NCBI RefSeq assembly: GCF_031127805.1
Contig: NZ_JARXHW010000018.1
Coordinates: 20,765-84,764 of the forward strand
Origin: Thalassobacterium maritimum
Lineage (GTDB): Bacteria > Verrucomicrobiota > Verrucomicrobiia > Opitutales > Coraliomargaritaceae
DNA length: 64,000 nucleotides
Direction of reading: 5' to 3'
Positions 1 to 9,673 of the stretch are shown here, in pieces. Both the position numbers and the translations under genes were made by a program. The notes under the pieces were generated by a model that was not told the origin of the DNA, made no database searches, and saw nothing but the letters and a program-made list of their open reading frames with translations. The number at the start of each line of letters is the position of its first letter. Position 1 is the first letter of the stretch.

Positions 1-2
1 CA

Positions 3-221
3 CTCCCCGAAGCCACACACCCGCTTTATGAGCTGCTGAAGCAGACCACAGCGAATCGTGTCCAAAGCTATAAGGGCGAACTCGAAGCCTCGTTAAACCC
101 CAAGCCAGAGGCCACAGCAAGCGAACTAAGTGCACGCATCAGTAGCCAAAGGGGCCCCAATAATGTCAACTCCCGCCCGTGGGCCTCTGACCACATCGAG
201 CTACACGGAGCACCGGAGTAA
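3..221 (+). CDS. C-terminal end of an unidentified protein (5' end outside window)
   Basis: An open frame enters from the left edge and runs without a stop for 72 codons to a TAA at 219-221. Its last residues are hydrophilic (ending in HIELHGAPE) with no recognisable domain or membrane segment. The start lies outside the window, so family and length cannot be judged. It converges on the minus-strand gene that ends at 226, only 4 bases away. Support is the uninterrupted frame and codon use like its neighbours; I do not recognise it. Confidence 0.45.
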   Translation, partial: LPEATHPLYELLKQTTANRVQSYKGELEASLNPKPEATASELSARISSQRGPNNVNSRPWASDHIELHGAPE

Positions 222-225
222 GGTT

Positions 226-966
226 CTATTTATCAGCGACAAATGCCTGAATCGCATCGAGCCCGGCAGCCTTCGAAAGCACCCGGCCTGAAGAGCTGAC
301 CTCGACAAGGACTGGCATTTCGTCCGATGCGGAGTAATGCTGAAAACTCTTACAATAGCCGGCAGATAAATAAGCAGGCATCGCTTGGATACTAGGCTTT
401 ACAGAGTCCGCGATCGCTTGAATGCCTGCCTTACTCGCAGCTGTATCCAAATAAACTGCTACTGTTACCTTGCGACTAGTCTCATCTAAAGAGCGATAAT
501 ATCCGTCCAATCGCAGCACGGCCTCTAGTAGCTCAGGCTCAGACGAGTCACCATATAACAAAAACCAATTCTGTGTCTCCACGACATCCTCCTGCCTAAG
601 CGGGTTTTGCCAGACACTCTCTCCCGTCATAATACGATTGGCTAAAAAGTAGGCCATACGAGGCATATTGGGAACATTGTCAGTATTGCGCTCACGCTCG
701 ATTTCAGCCTGAACATTGGTCTGCTCCAAAGAAAGCTCGTAATGACCAACGCGCGGAAATTCCGCTAGCAATTTTCCATCGTCCAACGGACGTATCAAGA
801 CAAAGCGCGTATCTGCCGGGATGACCCGATCTCCATTCTCAGGCGTGTAGTCCTCGACCAGCTTAGCGTAAAAAGGCAATGAGGCTTCCTTAGCCTCACT
901 AAATATCGAGGCCGACAACACCTGAATACCCAAGAAAAAACAGTACAAAACGATTGAATATTTCAT
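226..966 (-). CDS. Secreted protein of unknown function, 246 aa
   Basis: The start is set at the ATG at 964-966 (MKYSIVLYCFFLG), which gives a basic start followed by a hydrophobic stretch and SAS, a typical signal peptide. An upstream in-frame ATG at 1002 would add twelve hydrophilic residues before the signal and would run to the edge of the preceding terminator, so it is less likely. The mature part, about 220 residues, is mixed alpha/beta with no motif I recognise. Probably periplasmic or surface exposed. It lies downstream of the PEP-CTERM gene on the same strand but is separated from it by a strong terminator, so it likely has its own promoter or little expression from upstream. Confidence 0.6.
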   Translation of the reverse strand: MKYSIVLYCFFLGIQVLSASIFSEAKEASLPFYAKLVEDYTPENGDRVIPADTRFVLIRPLDDGKLLAEFPRVGHYELSLEQTNVQAEIERERNTDNVPNMPRMAYFLANRIMTGESVWQNPLRQEDVVETQNWFLLYGDSSEPELLEAVLRLDGYYRSLDETSRKVTVAVYLDTAASKAGIQAIADSVKPSIQAMPAYLSAGYCKSFQHYSASDEMPVLVEVSSSGRVLSKAAGLDAIQAFVADK

Positions 967-1002
967 TCGATAAAAAATTGGATGACAATGAAGCATGTTC
1001 AC

Positions 1003-1036
1003 AAAAAGGCACCCTCGATTAAAGAGGGTGCCTTTG
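1003..1036 (-). terminator. Rho-independent terminator after the PEP-CTERM gene
   Basis: A 9-bp GC-rich stem (ggcaccctc / gagggtgcc), extended by A-T pairs, closes a 7-base loop. On the minus strand it ends in a run of T. It lies about 26 bases past the stop codon of the minus-strand gene at 1062-1700 and fits it as terminator. Confidence 0.85.
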
Positions 1037-1061
1037 AAAAGGAACTTAAACCGAGTAAGGT

Positions 1062-1700
1062 CTACTTACGACGACGAGTTGCAGCAACACCAAGTGCAAC
1101 AGCACCGAAAATCGCAGCGAAGGCCGAAGGCTCTGGAACCGCTGTTCCAGTAATTGCGAAGTTATCGTAATCGCCTTCAAGGGTCGGAGTGAATGTGTAA
1201 ACACCATTCGCATTGTTATCAAATGCACTCAGGTCCACAGTTTCCAGTGCCCAGCTACCACCGTCTGGACGATAAGCATAATACAATGTGAGATCGCTAT
1301 AACCCGCACCTGAAAAATTCAGAGTGAAGGTATCATCTCCAGTTAAAGAGCGGAAACCTTGTTCAGCACCCCCAGTATTCTGATCAAACGCAGTGAAGCC
1401 AGATGTTCCAGGAGTGTCGATATTCAGCTCGCTCATGAAATTGCTGAACGCATTATTAGCGGATGTATCATTCGCCGCCATAGTGAAACCAAACTCAGCC
1501 TCACCAAAGTCACCTGGATTGTTAAAGTAAGCAACTGAATGACTCCAAAAGGAATTCGCAGTATTTTTTTGAACACCCCAATTGGCGGTTGATGAAGTAG
1601 CATTAGCAGCGAGACCGTCAAAGTCCCAACCTGCCACAAATGTTTGTGCAGAGGCAGACGCGGCACTCAGAACAAGAGATGCGATAATTATGTTTTTCAT
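1062..1700 (-). CDS. PEP-CTERM sorting-domain protein, 212 aa
   Basis: Exported protein. Residues 1-19 form a signal peptide (MKNIIIASLVLSAASASA). The middle is Gly/Asn/Thr/Ser-rich and probably a beta-sandwich surface domain. The last 26 residues are a PEP-CTERM anchor: VPEPS, then a hydrophobic helix, then RRRK. In the PEP-CTERM/exosortase system this tail directs sorting and cleavage at the outer envelope; no exosortase gene is in this window. The gene is followed by a strong terminator and sits 46 bases downstream of the beta-helix gene on the same strand, so the two could share a transcript. The tail identity is firm; the role of the body is unknown. Confidence 0.85.
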   Translation of the reverse strand: MKNIIIASLVLSAASASAQTFVAGWDFDGLAANATSSTANWGVQKNTANSFWSHSVAYFNNPGDFGEAEFGFTMAANDTSANNAFSNFMSELNIDTPGTSGFTAFDQNTGGAEQGFRSLTGDDTFTLNFSGAGYSDLTLYYAYRPDGGSWALETVDLSAFDNNANGVYTFTPTLEGDYDNFAITGTAVPEPSAFAAIFGAVALGVAATRRRK

Positions 1701-1746
1701 TTTTGTAATATAATAATTAATTTTATAAAGGAAACGTCACCGAAGT

Positions 1747-3234
<1,488 letters not shown>

Positions 3235-3349
3235 TTATATTTACTATCTAAGTAGGAATTACTTTGTTTGTTTTGTCCCTGCTTCTTGCAGAGGCACCTA
3301 GTATCCCAGAAACAAATAACAAGCAGGTGCCAGTTTTGTGACGTACAGG

Positions 3350-6300
3350 TTAAAACTCTACAGTGCCACTAATCGAGTAGCTGATCCCAGCACGATAACT
3401 CTCGTACTCCTTCTCATACCCCTCTACATCATAATACTTTTGGCGCACTGAGTCCGTTATATTTTTTGCCGAGAAAGAGATTTTATAACGATCGGCGAAA
3501 CGCTTTGATATCGTTAAATCGACGGTATCGTAGCTGGCCTCATATATATCATAATTGGTAATCAACGAAGTCGCCTTCAAAGTATCACTCACCATATAAT
3601 AAATAAGTGACACACGCACGCCAGACTCTGGATTATCATAAGTCAGATCGAAGTTCAGCAAACTCTCCGGCTGCTCCGTAAGAGCACGCTCATCTGAAAC
3701 AGGACGCCCAACCGCATTCTTCGATGCGATCTCGATCGGGAAGCGCTCCACAGTACCATCAATATATGTAAAATTCCCTCCAACAGAAAGGTAGTCCAGG
3801 CCGGACCAAATAAAGCCCAAGCTCTTACGCCCCTCCAACTCGACGCCGCGCAAGGTAGCCTCATTGGGATTATTATACCAACTATACAAATCCGCATTCA
3901 CACTCTCGGAACGTGTCATCACATTATAGTCACTGTAATCAAACGGATCAGGATTTGAGACAGTGGACTTAAATGTATCTGCTCCAATTCCATTCACTTT
4001 CTCAATGCGATCCTGCACAGTCTTCTGGAAGACTGTAACGCTAAATGAATCACCCGCATCGTTCATATAACTAAAACCAATATCTAAGCTCTCCACCTCC
4101 GACGGCTGCAGACTAGGATTACCGACATCTACGTCACTTCCAGAGAAGGATGCGGTCGCATAAGGCGACACCTCGCGCGCAGAGGGCAAAGCGATCGTTT
4201 GCGAATATGCAAAACGAAGGTTAATCTGATCGTTAAGACTATAAATCAAACTCAAACCAGGATACCAATCCTCCACTTCGTACCCACCCGAACTCGGACG
4301 CCCTGCCAATGGATTACTAGCCCCAGCCCCCTTCAACTTGGTGTCTCCATTCACTCTTACATCTGAGCTATTGCGCTCAAAACGATAGCCCCCGACAATG
4401 CGGAATTTCTCAAACAGCGTCTGATCCAACATAAAATATTGCCCTGTTGACTCTGAATTCAGATCCACATCAGCAGCCACTTCGTATCCGGAAGCTGCTA
4501 GCTCATCAAAAAACATAAACATCGGGTCACTAGGATCAGTGACTCCCGGCACTGTGGTGTTAGAAGTATCAGACAAATCCACACCAAGGAATGATACGTA
4601 TTCATCAAAGACACTTCGCTGCGCCTCCGTGCTCAAATACCCGAGCTTCAATTGTGTCTGAAACTCGCCCTCTAAATCACGCTTAAAAGTGATGTCGTAT
4701 TTATCGCTCTCTTTTTCTTCAATAATCTCACGCCAACTAGCAAATTGCGCTCTGGAAACGCCTGCGGAATTAGCAGATGGCTGCAAAGTCCAATCACCAC
4801 TATCCAAAAGAATCGCGCGCGTTTGAATAAAGCCAGGTTCATCTTGCGAAGCTCGATCTCGCCCGAGCCCCCACTCAAACTGAACTTCATCAAGCACTTT
4901 GCCGTCGAATTCAAAAGTATGATCTCCCAAAACCTGATCACTCACCAATCGACGCTCGGTGTATCTCAGTGTCTCCTGACGCTCAGTATCTAAAAAATCT
5001 CCATCATTGGAGAAAGGATCATTCGTATAGCGCTGCCCCATGAGCGCCTCGACTTCATCTTCACTCACGCGCAAATCGAGACGATGCAGACGAATTTTAT
5101 GTGCCTCATCTAGCTCAAATCCCACACCAAGCAACCACGACAAAGTCGAACTGTAAGTGCTCTCCTGCCATGTACCTTCTTGATAGCCAACAGCACGATC
5201 CGGATCCAAAAAGACCTCAGGACTTAATGTATCTGTGCCAGATAAGGCGGCCGCACTCCGAAAGTAGGTCCCGTCCTCAATCATACGAGCTTTACGACTA
5301 TAATTCACGCCACCGATCACACCAAAACGATAACGATCGGCCCATTCATAACCGTGGCCGGCACTAAGCTTAAAGCCATAATCCATACCTGGTGTCGTCG
5401 TTTTCGCGTGATTATCACGCCCGAGCGCGTCGGTAATCGCATTGGCCTCTGCAATTGCAGCATCTTTTTCAGCTTGAGTAATGAAACCACTTGGCGGTGA
5501 TGTAGGCAAAGGCCAGACCGCCTTGTTTAAATCTTCAGGGAATGACCTCGCGACGTCAGGAAGCGCACGATCTTCAGCCCCATTTGCCCACTGATCCTGA
5601 CTGGTCACACGACCTGAGGTTAAGAAATCATCATTGCCTGTTGCATTACTATGATAGCCCAAACTGGTGGAAAAATTAGCAAAAAACCCATCGGGTAGTT
5701 CTTTAATTTTCATATTAATACCACCAGTCGAAGTCGCCGGTTGGTCTGGCGTAAAAGACTTGGTCACTTCAAGGCCATCAAACAGACCCGAGGGAAATAG
5801 GTCCAACTGCACAGCTTGACGATCCGGATCGGGACTTGCAATAGGAAGGCCATTCAGAGTGGTACTTACATAACGATCCCCCAGCCCACGAATCACAGCA
5901 TACTTTCCGCCAACAACGGATACACCCGAAACACGCTTAATCGCATCACCAATGTCACTGGCCGCAAACTTCGAAAAATCCTCTGCGCTCATGACACTCA
6001 AAACAGATTCCGAATTCATGACCAAATCCAACTGCATCATTAGGTTGTTCGCCTCTTCGGCTGTCACAGTGAAATCCTGCAACTCATAGACATCGTCCGA
6101 CATCTCCGCAGGTCGTGGAGGCAAGGCGAAGGGGAACACACTCACCTCACCACCAGCGATCGTAAAATCCGTCACATTCGCCTCAATGTATCCACCCTTA
6201 ATAAGACTGAGCGTATACTGCCCCGCCGCAACAGGTCCGAGCGAGTAGCGGCCATCCTCCGCAGTGACTGTGGCGATATCCTCGCCTTCCACCAAGATAG

Positions 6301-6679
6301 CCACACCTGAGAGTGGCTCCCCGGATTCCTTGTCTACAATCTGGCCGGAAACTAAGCCCTGATCTGCCGCAAGTGTACCTTCATACTCGCTCGCGGTGGC
6401 TGAAGCTTCAACAACGGACTGCACCAGGAACTCATCTGCTGCGACCTTCGGTGCCTCCTCGGACGCTTCGCTCGTAGCAATCGATATGCCCTTGGAATCA
6501 CTTGGCGCACCCCCTCCTTGCAACTCACGCTCACGCAATTGACGTTCAGCCTTCTTCATCTCCTCGACCTGATCCTTGTATTGATCAGGCACTACGATCT
6601 TAATCGCTAAAGCTGACTGCGCGGCCAGCAGTGAAGCAAAGAGCACGCGCACGGCACTAGTGTAAATTTTGTTATTCAT
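3350..6679 (-). CDS. TonB-dependent receptor with N-terminal carboxypeptidase-regulatory-like domain, 1109 aa
   Basis: Outer-membrane active transporter energised by TonB/ExbBD. After a signal peptide (residues 1-25, ending AQSALA) and a charged linker, residues about 108-190 form a CarboxypepD_reg-type beta-sandwich (VSGQIVDKESGEPLSGVAI). The plug follows at about 220-335 (IGDAIKRVSGVSVVGG, YAVIRGLGDRYVSTTLNG), then a beta-barrel to the C-terminus, which ends in Phe as is usual for barrel proteins (SISGTVEF). Its length is normal for this subclass. It lies between the beta-helix gene and the phosphate-selective porin, all on the minus strand. The substrate cannot be read from sequence; the phosphate setting suggests phosphate, phosphate esters or a P-containing polymer. 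A candidate Pho-box-like element lies upstream at 6799-6829. Confidence 0.9.
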   Translation of the reverse strand: MNNKIYTSAVRVLFASLLAAQSALAIKIVVPDQYKDQVEEMKKAERQLRERELQGGGAPSDSKGISIATSEASEEAPKVAADEFLVQSVVEASATASEYEGTLAADQGLVSGQIVDKESGEPLSGVAILVEGEDIATVTAEDGRYSLGPVAAGQYTLSLIKGGYIEANVTDFTIAGGEVSVFPFALPPRPAEMSDDVYELQDFTVTAEEANNLMMQLDLVMNSESVLSVMSAEDFSKFAASDIGDAIKRVSGVSVVGGKYAVIRGLGDRYVSTTLNGLPIASPDPDRQAVQLDLFPSGLFDGLEVTKSFTPDQPATSTGGINMKIKELPDGFFANFSTSLGYHSNATGNDDFLTSGRVTSQDQWANGAEDRALPDVARSFPEDLNKAVWPLPTSPPSGFITQAEKDAAIAEANAITDALGRDNHAKTTTPGMDYGFKLSAGHGYEWADRYRFGVIGGVNYSRKARMIEDGTYFRSAAALSGTDTLSPEVFLDPDRAVGYQEGTWQESTYSSTLSWLLGVGFELDEAHKIRLHRLDLRVSEDEVEALMGQRYTNDPFSNDGDFLDTERQETLRYTERRLVSDQVLGDHTFEFDGKVLDEVQFEWGLGRDRASQDEPGFIQTRAILLDSGDWTLQPSANSAGVSRAQFASWREIIEEKESDKYDITFKRDLEGEFQTQLKLGYLSTEAQRSVFDEYVSFLGVDLSDTSNTTVPGVTDPSDPMFMFFDELAASGYEVAADVDLNSESTGQYFMLDQTLFEKFRIVGGYRFERNSSDVRVNGDTKLKGAGASNPLAGRPSSGGYEVEDWYPGLSLIYSLNDQINLRFAYSQTIALPSAREVSPYATASFSGSDVDVGNPSLQPSEVESLDIGFSYMNDAGDSFSVTVFQKTVQDRIEKVNGIGADTFKSTVSNPDPFDYSDYNVMTRSESVNADLYSWYNNPNEATLRGVELEGRKSLGFIWSGLDYLSVGGNFTYIDGTVERFPIEIASKNAVGRPVSDERALTEQPESLLNFDLTYDNPESGVRVSLIYYMVSDTLKATSLITNYDIYEASYDTVDLTISKRFADRYKISFSAKNITDSVRQKYYDVEGYEKEYESYRAGISYSISGTVEF

Positions 6680-6798
6680 TGATTCTTCTGGAAAAAAGGT
6701 ATTGTTGCCGCAGGCACAACAGTGTCCACGGACTGGAAATCACGATCCCTTTTGCGCGCCCCCTAAGCCCTCTCAACAGTAAATAACGCCCTCCTTAC

Positions 6799-6829
6799 AA
6801 TTATCACAGTGCTGTAACTTTTGTGACCT
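6799..6829. promoter_or_regulatory. Candidate Pho-box-like element upstream of the TonB receptor
   Basis: The receptor's upstream region holds ACAATTATCACAG followed by CTGTAAC and TTGTGAC on the plus strand. Read toward the receptor (minus strand), this gives CTGTGAT and then TTGTAAG about 10 bases on, resembling the PhoB half-site CTGTCAT. The spacing is less regular than at the porin/pstS region, so this is a weak call based on resemblance alone. Confidence 0.3.
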
Positions 6830-6910
6830 TTTAGACGCAAATCCGTAACCCATTAGAAACACACACGGGCACAGGTCCGCCTCAATGATACGCACAAGAT
6901 ATGGCTGCAC

Positions 6911-6950
6911 AAAAAAAAGCCCGGAACACGCAATGCGCGTCCCGGGCTCA
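6911..6950 (-). terminator. Terminator after the porin gene
   Basis: A stem agcccgg / ccgggct with an additional inner acgc/gcgt pairing is followed, on the minus strand, by eight T residues. It begins about 26 bases past the porin stop codon. Confidence 0.85.
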
Positions 6951-6975
6951 AAATAAACGAGTGAATTCAGAGTGA

Positions 6976-8163
6976 TTACCAGAGCAACTGAACACGTGCG
7001 CGAAAGCCATCAACCTCGACATCTGTGCCGGCATCATCCTCGGCATCGGCCATTTCGTAGCCCGCCATGAATGTTACAGCTTTACTGTAATAATAGTTAG
7101 CGCCGAAGTAGAATGAATCGATCTCATTGCCTGCATTCGCACTGGTAGCAAGCGCATCAGTACCCGATGAGGCACGACGGATCAACTCATCCACATCGAT
7201 ATCAAAATCATCGGCCTCGAGATGAGAGTAGCGAAACACTGGTTCGAACTTACCCATCTTATACGACGCACGTAATGCATAGCCGTCGACATCTCCAAAA
7301 TCGCCCAAGTCCCCATGGAAGTATTCCCCGAGCAAATTAAGCCCTTCAAACTTATAGTTCACATAGCCCGTATACGCGACCACATCATCGCCACCTACTT
7401 TGTCATCGCTGTTCGAATTGGCACCCGCATCCACACCGACGGTGAGGCCATCGCTCTCCCACTGCAATCGACCGAAGTAGGCGAGCGCGTTATCAGACTC
7501 GGAATCTCCCCAGAGTTTCGTGCCTTCGCCTTGCGCGCCATTTACCAGCGAGACCGCATAGCTGAAGCCTGCCCCAAGATCACCTTGCGCATGAATACCT
7601 GTGTGACGTGCAGAGAAATCAATTTGATCTGCGAAAAATCGATTGGCGGCCGAGCGCTCAATCGTTGGCAATTTTGAGGACGAGGAAGTTTCCTCAAATC
7701 CGAAGGGCACCTTCTGAAAGCCAAACTGTGCATTGAGCTTATCATCAAATTTGTAACCGAAAGATGCCTTCTCAAAGGCAAAGTCCTCTCCTGCCACATC
7801 GAAGACGGACTCCGCATAAAAGCCGTTGTCCAAATTTGCCTTTACACCAAAGAACAAGCGACGGAAGTAAAAGTGATTCGTAGTCGGCGTATCCGATCCA
7901 TTAACGCTGCCGGCGAGTGAATCGTATTGCCCTTGCAAGCGTCCATTAAAGCGCAGCTTCACAGTCTCTTTACCTTTAGCCGAAATTGAAAATCCCTGAT
8001 CCTGCTCTTCCAGTTCAGCAGCCACCGACGTGGCTTCATCTTGGGTCAGAACACCTTTTTGAACCAAAAGTTCCAGCAAGGCATCATTAGAAGCCGCAAA
8101 GCTAGTAGAACTAAGCAAGGCCGCCGAAATCGCAGTCAATTGTGTGAATGTATATAGTTTCAT
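6976..8163 (-). CDS. Phosphate-selective porin O/P family protein, 395 aa
   Basis: Outer-membrane channel of the OprP/OprO type, which lets phosphate or polyphosphate cross the outer membrane during phosphate starvation. The ATG at 8161-8163 is chosen because it begins a good signal peptide (MKLYTFTQLTAISAALL, cleaved near SFAAS); an in-frame ATG eleven codons upstream adds only polar residues. The mature start (NDALLELLVQKGVLTQDEA) is a short helical segment common in verrucomicrobial and gammaproteobacterial porins of this family. Beta-strand repeats follow, with typical motifs LRFNGRLQGQYD, FYFRRLFFGVKANLDNGFYAE and FGFQKVPFGFEE. The C-terminus VQLLW is barrel-like. It is divergent from pstS and shares its regulatory region. 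CTGTAAC repeats end about 57 bases upstream of the start. Confidence 0.88.
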   Translation of the reverse strand: MKLYTFTQLTAISAALLSSTSFAASNDALLELLVQKGVLTQDEATSVAAELEEQDQGFSISAKGKETVKLRFNGRLQGQYDSLAGSVNGSDTPTTNHFYFRRLFFGVKANLDNGFYAESVFDVAGEDFAFEKASFGYKFDDKLNAQFGFQKVPFGFEETSSSSKLPTIERSAANRFFADQIDFSARHTGIHAQGDLGAGFSYAVSLVNGAQGEGTKLWGDSESDNALAYFGRLQWESDGLTVGVDAGANSNSDDKVGGDDVVAYTGYVNYKFEGLNLLGEYFHGDLGDFGDVDGYALRASYKMGKFEPVFRYSHLEADDFDIDVDELIRRASSGTDALATSANAGNEIDSFYFGANYYYSKAVTFMAGYEMADAEDDAGTDVEVDGFRARVQLLW

Positions 8164-8203
8164 TGTTCGTGTTTGTAAAATGTGCCATCGCGGCAACGTT
8201 ACA

Positions 8204-8267
8204 TAAATACCCCCAATTTGTTACAGTTCTAAGCCATTCAAGTTACAGGAGCGTTAACTTTGTCACA
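8204..8267 (-). promoter_or_regulatory. Candidate Pho-box array and -10 element for the porin
   Basis: Read on the minus strand toward the porin, four related units occur in order: TGTGAC (8262-8267), AGTTAAC (8253-8259), CTGTAAC (8242-8248) and CTGTAAC (8220-8226). The last three start 11 and 22 bases apart, the helical phasing of PhoB half-sites. Ten bases after the last unit comes TATTTAT, a plausible -10 element, matching the layout of PhoB-activated promoters where the box replaces the -35. The consensus match is partial (CTGTAAC versus CTGTCAT), so the activator is inferred. Confidence 0.5.
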
Positions 8268-8482
8268 TAGGCGTGTTTTATTACATTTAAGTGTCATCCA
8301 GAACACGAAGAGGTAACCATGTGACACATCTGTAAAACGCACACGGAAATACACCCGCCGATTTACAGCCAAAGCAGACCGCCCAAAGGCCCAAATGAGA
8401 CCGCAATTCCGCACTACAATTGAGCTAAAGCGTATTTAGCCCCCGAAAAACATACCGCCGGCAGATCCACAAATAGTCACAA

Positions 8483-8538
8483 TATTAACCTTCCTGTAAC
8501 ATAAGCGCCACATTACCGAAACATAACACGCGTATAAA
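8483..8538 (+). promoter_or_regulatory. Candidate Pho box and -10 element for pstS
   Basis: TATTAAC at 8483-8489 and CTGTAAC at 8494-8500 start exactly 11 bases apart on the plus strand; CATTACC (8511-8517) and ACATAAC (8521-8527) are further weak units. TATAAA at 8533-8538 is a good -10 hexamer. A transcript starting near 8545 would leave a leader of about 60 bases before the pstS ATG at 8606, and would exclude the more upstream in-frame ATG at 8543. Confidence 0.45.
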
Positions 8539-8605
8539 GGGAATGCAGTTAACGAGCAAATCAGCTCGCACTCATTTTAATCACAATAACCGATCACACA
8601 TACGA

Positions 8606-9559
8606 ATGAACACTACATCCATCCTTCGCGGTCTTACCGCAGCCCTCTGCATGGGCTTTGCTGGGCAGACCAGCAGCCTTGCAAACGTTGACCCGAACTT
8701 GCCCGTTTATGAATCTGTTTCAGGCGTATCTGGCAACCTTAACTCGATCGGATCCGACACACTCAACAATTTAATGACTCTCTGGGCGGAAGGCTTCGAA
8801 GCGATTTACCCGAATGTTAACATTCAAATCGAAGGCAAAGGCTCTTCAACCGCCCCCCCTGCACTCATCGAAGGTACGGCACAAATCGGCCCCATGAGCC
8901 GCGAGATGAAGGGCTCTGAAATGGATGCCTTTGAAGCTCGCTACGGTTACAAGCCTACAGCCGTCGGCACTTCGATCGATGCTCTCGCAGTTTTCGTCAA
9001 CAAAGACAACCCACTCGAAAGCATCACTTCCGAGCAAATCGACTCTGTCTTCTCCAGCACTTACCGCAAAGGTGGCACACCGATCACCGAATGGAGCCAA
9101 CTCGGACTTGAGGGCAGCCTGGGCGGTCGCGCACTCAGCCTCTACGGTCGTAACAGTGCCTCCGGCACTTACGGCTTCTTCAAGAAGGTCGCATTGGCTG
9201 GCGGTGATTTCTCCTCCAACGTTAAGGAGCAGCCTGGCTCATCTTCCGTGGTGCAAGGCATCGGCTCTGACCTCGCAGGCATCGGCTACTCCGGCATCGG
9301 CTACACCACTTCTGGCGTGAAAGCGATCCAGATCGATGGTATCGAACCCACTGCAGAAAACTGCCTCGATGGCAGCTACCCGCTGGCTCGTCAGCTCTTC
9401 GTCTATGTCAATCGCGACCCACGCCAGCCCATGGATAAATTGACTTACGAGTTCCTGCGCTTCGTGCTGTCTAAGCAAGGCCAGGAAGTCGTCGAGAAAG
9501 ACGGCTACTACCCACTACCTGCACCGATCGCGGAACAGATCCTAAACAGTCTTAAATAA
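8606..9559 (+). CDS. pstS: Phosphate ABC transporter substrate-binding protein PstS, 317 aa
   Basis: Periplasmic phosphate-binding protein that delivers phosphate to PstCAB. The ATG at 8606 starts a signal peptide (MNTTSILRGLTAALCMGFAG); the in-frame ATG at 8543 would put 21 polar residues ahead of it and lies at the predicted transcription start. Motifs of the PBP-like phosphate-binding fold are clear: GSDTLNNLMTLWAEGF, IEGKGSSTAPPALIEG, IGPMSREMKGSE, FVNKDNPL and YGRNSASGTYGFFK, the last contributing phosphate ligands. Length is typical for PstS. It is followed by a hairpin terminator and then pstC, an arrangement that would give more binding protein than permease. Confidence 0.95.
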   Translation: MNTTSILRGLTAALCMGFAGQTSSLANVDPNLPVYESVSGVSGNLNSIGSDTLNNLMTLWAEGFEAIYPNVNIQIEGKGSSTAPPALIEGTAQIGPMSREMKGSEMDAFEARYGYKPTAVGTSIDALAVFVNKDNPLESITSEQIDSVFSSTYRKGGTPITEWSQLGLEGSLGGRALSLYGRNSASGTYGFFKKVALAGGDFSSNVKEQPGSSSVVQGIGSDLAGIGYSGIGYTTSGVKAIQIDGIEPTAENCLDGSYPLARQLFVYVNRDPRQPMDKLTYEFLRFVLSKQGQEVVEKDGYYPLPAPIAEQILNSLK

Positions 9560-9577
9560 GCGTCACAGAATCTTTAC

Positions 9578-9610
9578 GTGGGTGGAGGCCTCTCCACCCA
9601 CTTTTTTTTT
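9578..9610 (+). terminator. Terminator/attenuator between pstS and pstC
   Basis: GTGGGTGGA and TCCACCCAC form a 9-bp or longer stem around GGCCTC, followed directly by ten T residues. pstC begins 63 bases later with no clear promoter seen, so partial read-through would set a high PstS to permease ratio. The hairpin is directly visible; read-through is inferred. Confidence 0.85.
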
Positions 9611-9673
9611 GCTATATAGAGACAGTACCGCTTTTTAGCTGATTCTAGCCTTCAATGATCGCCTAACACCGTT

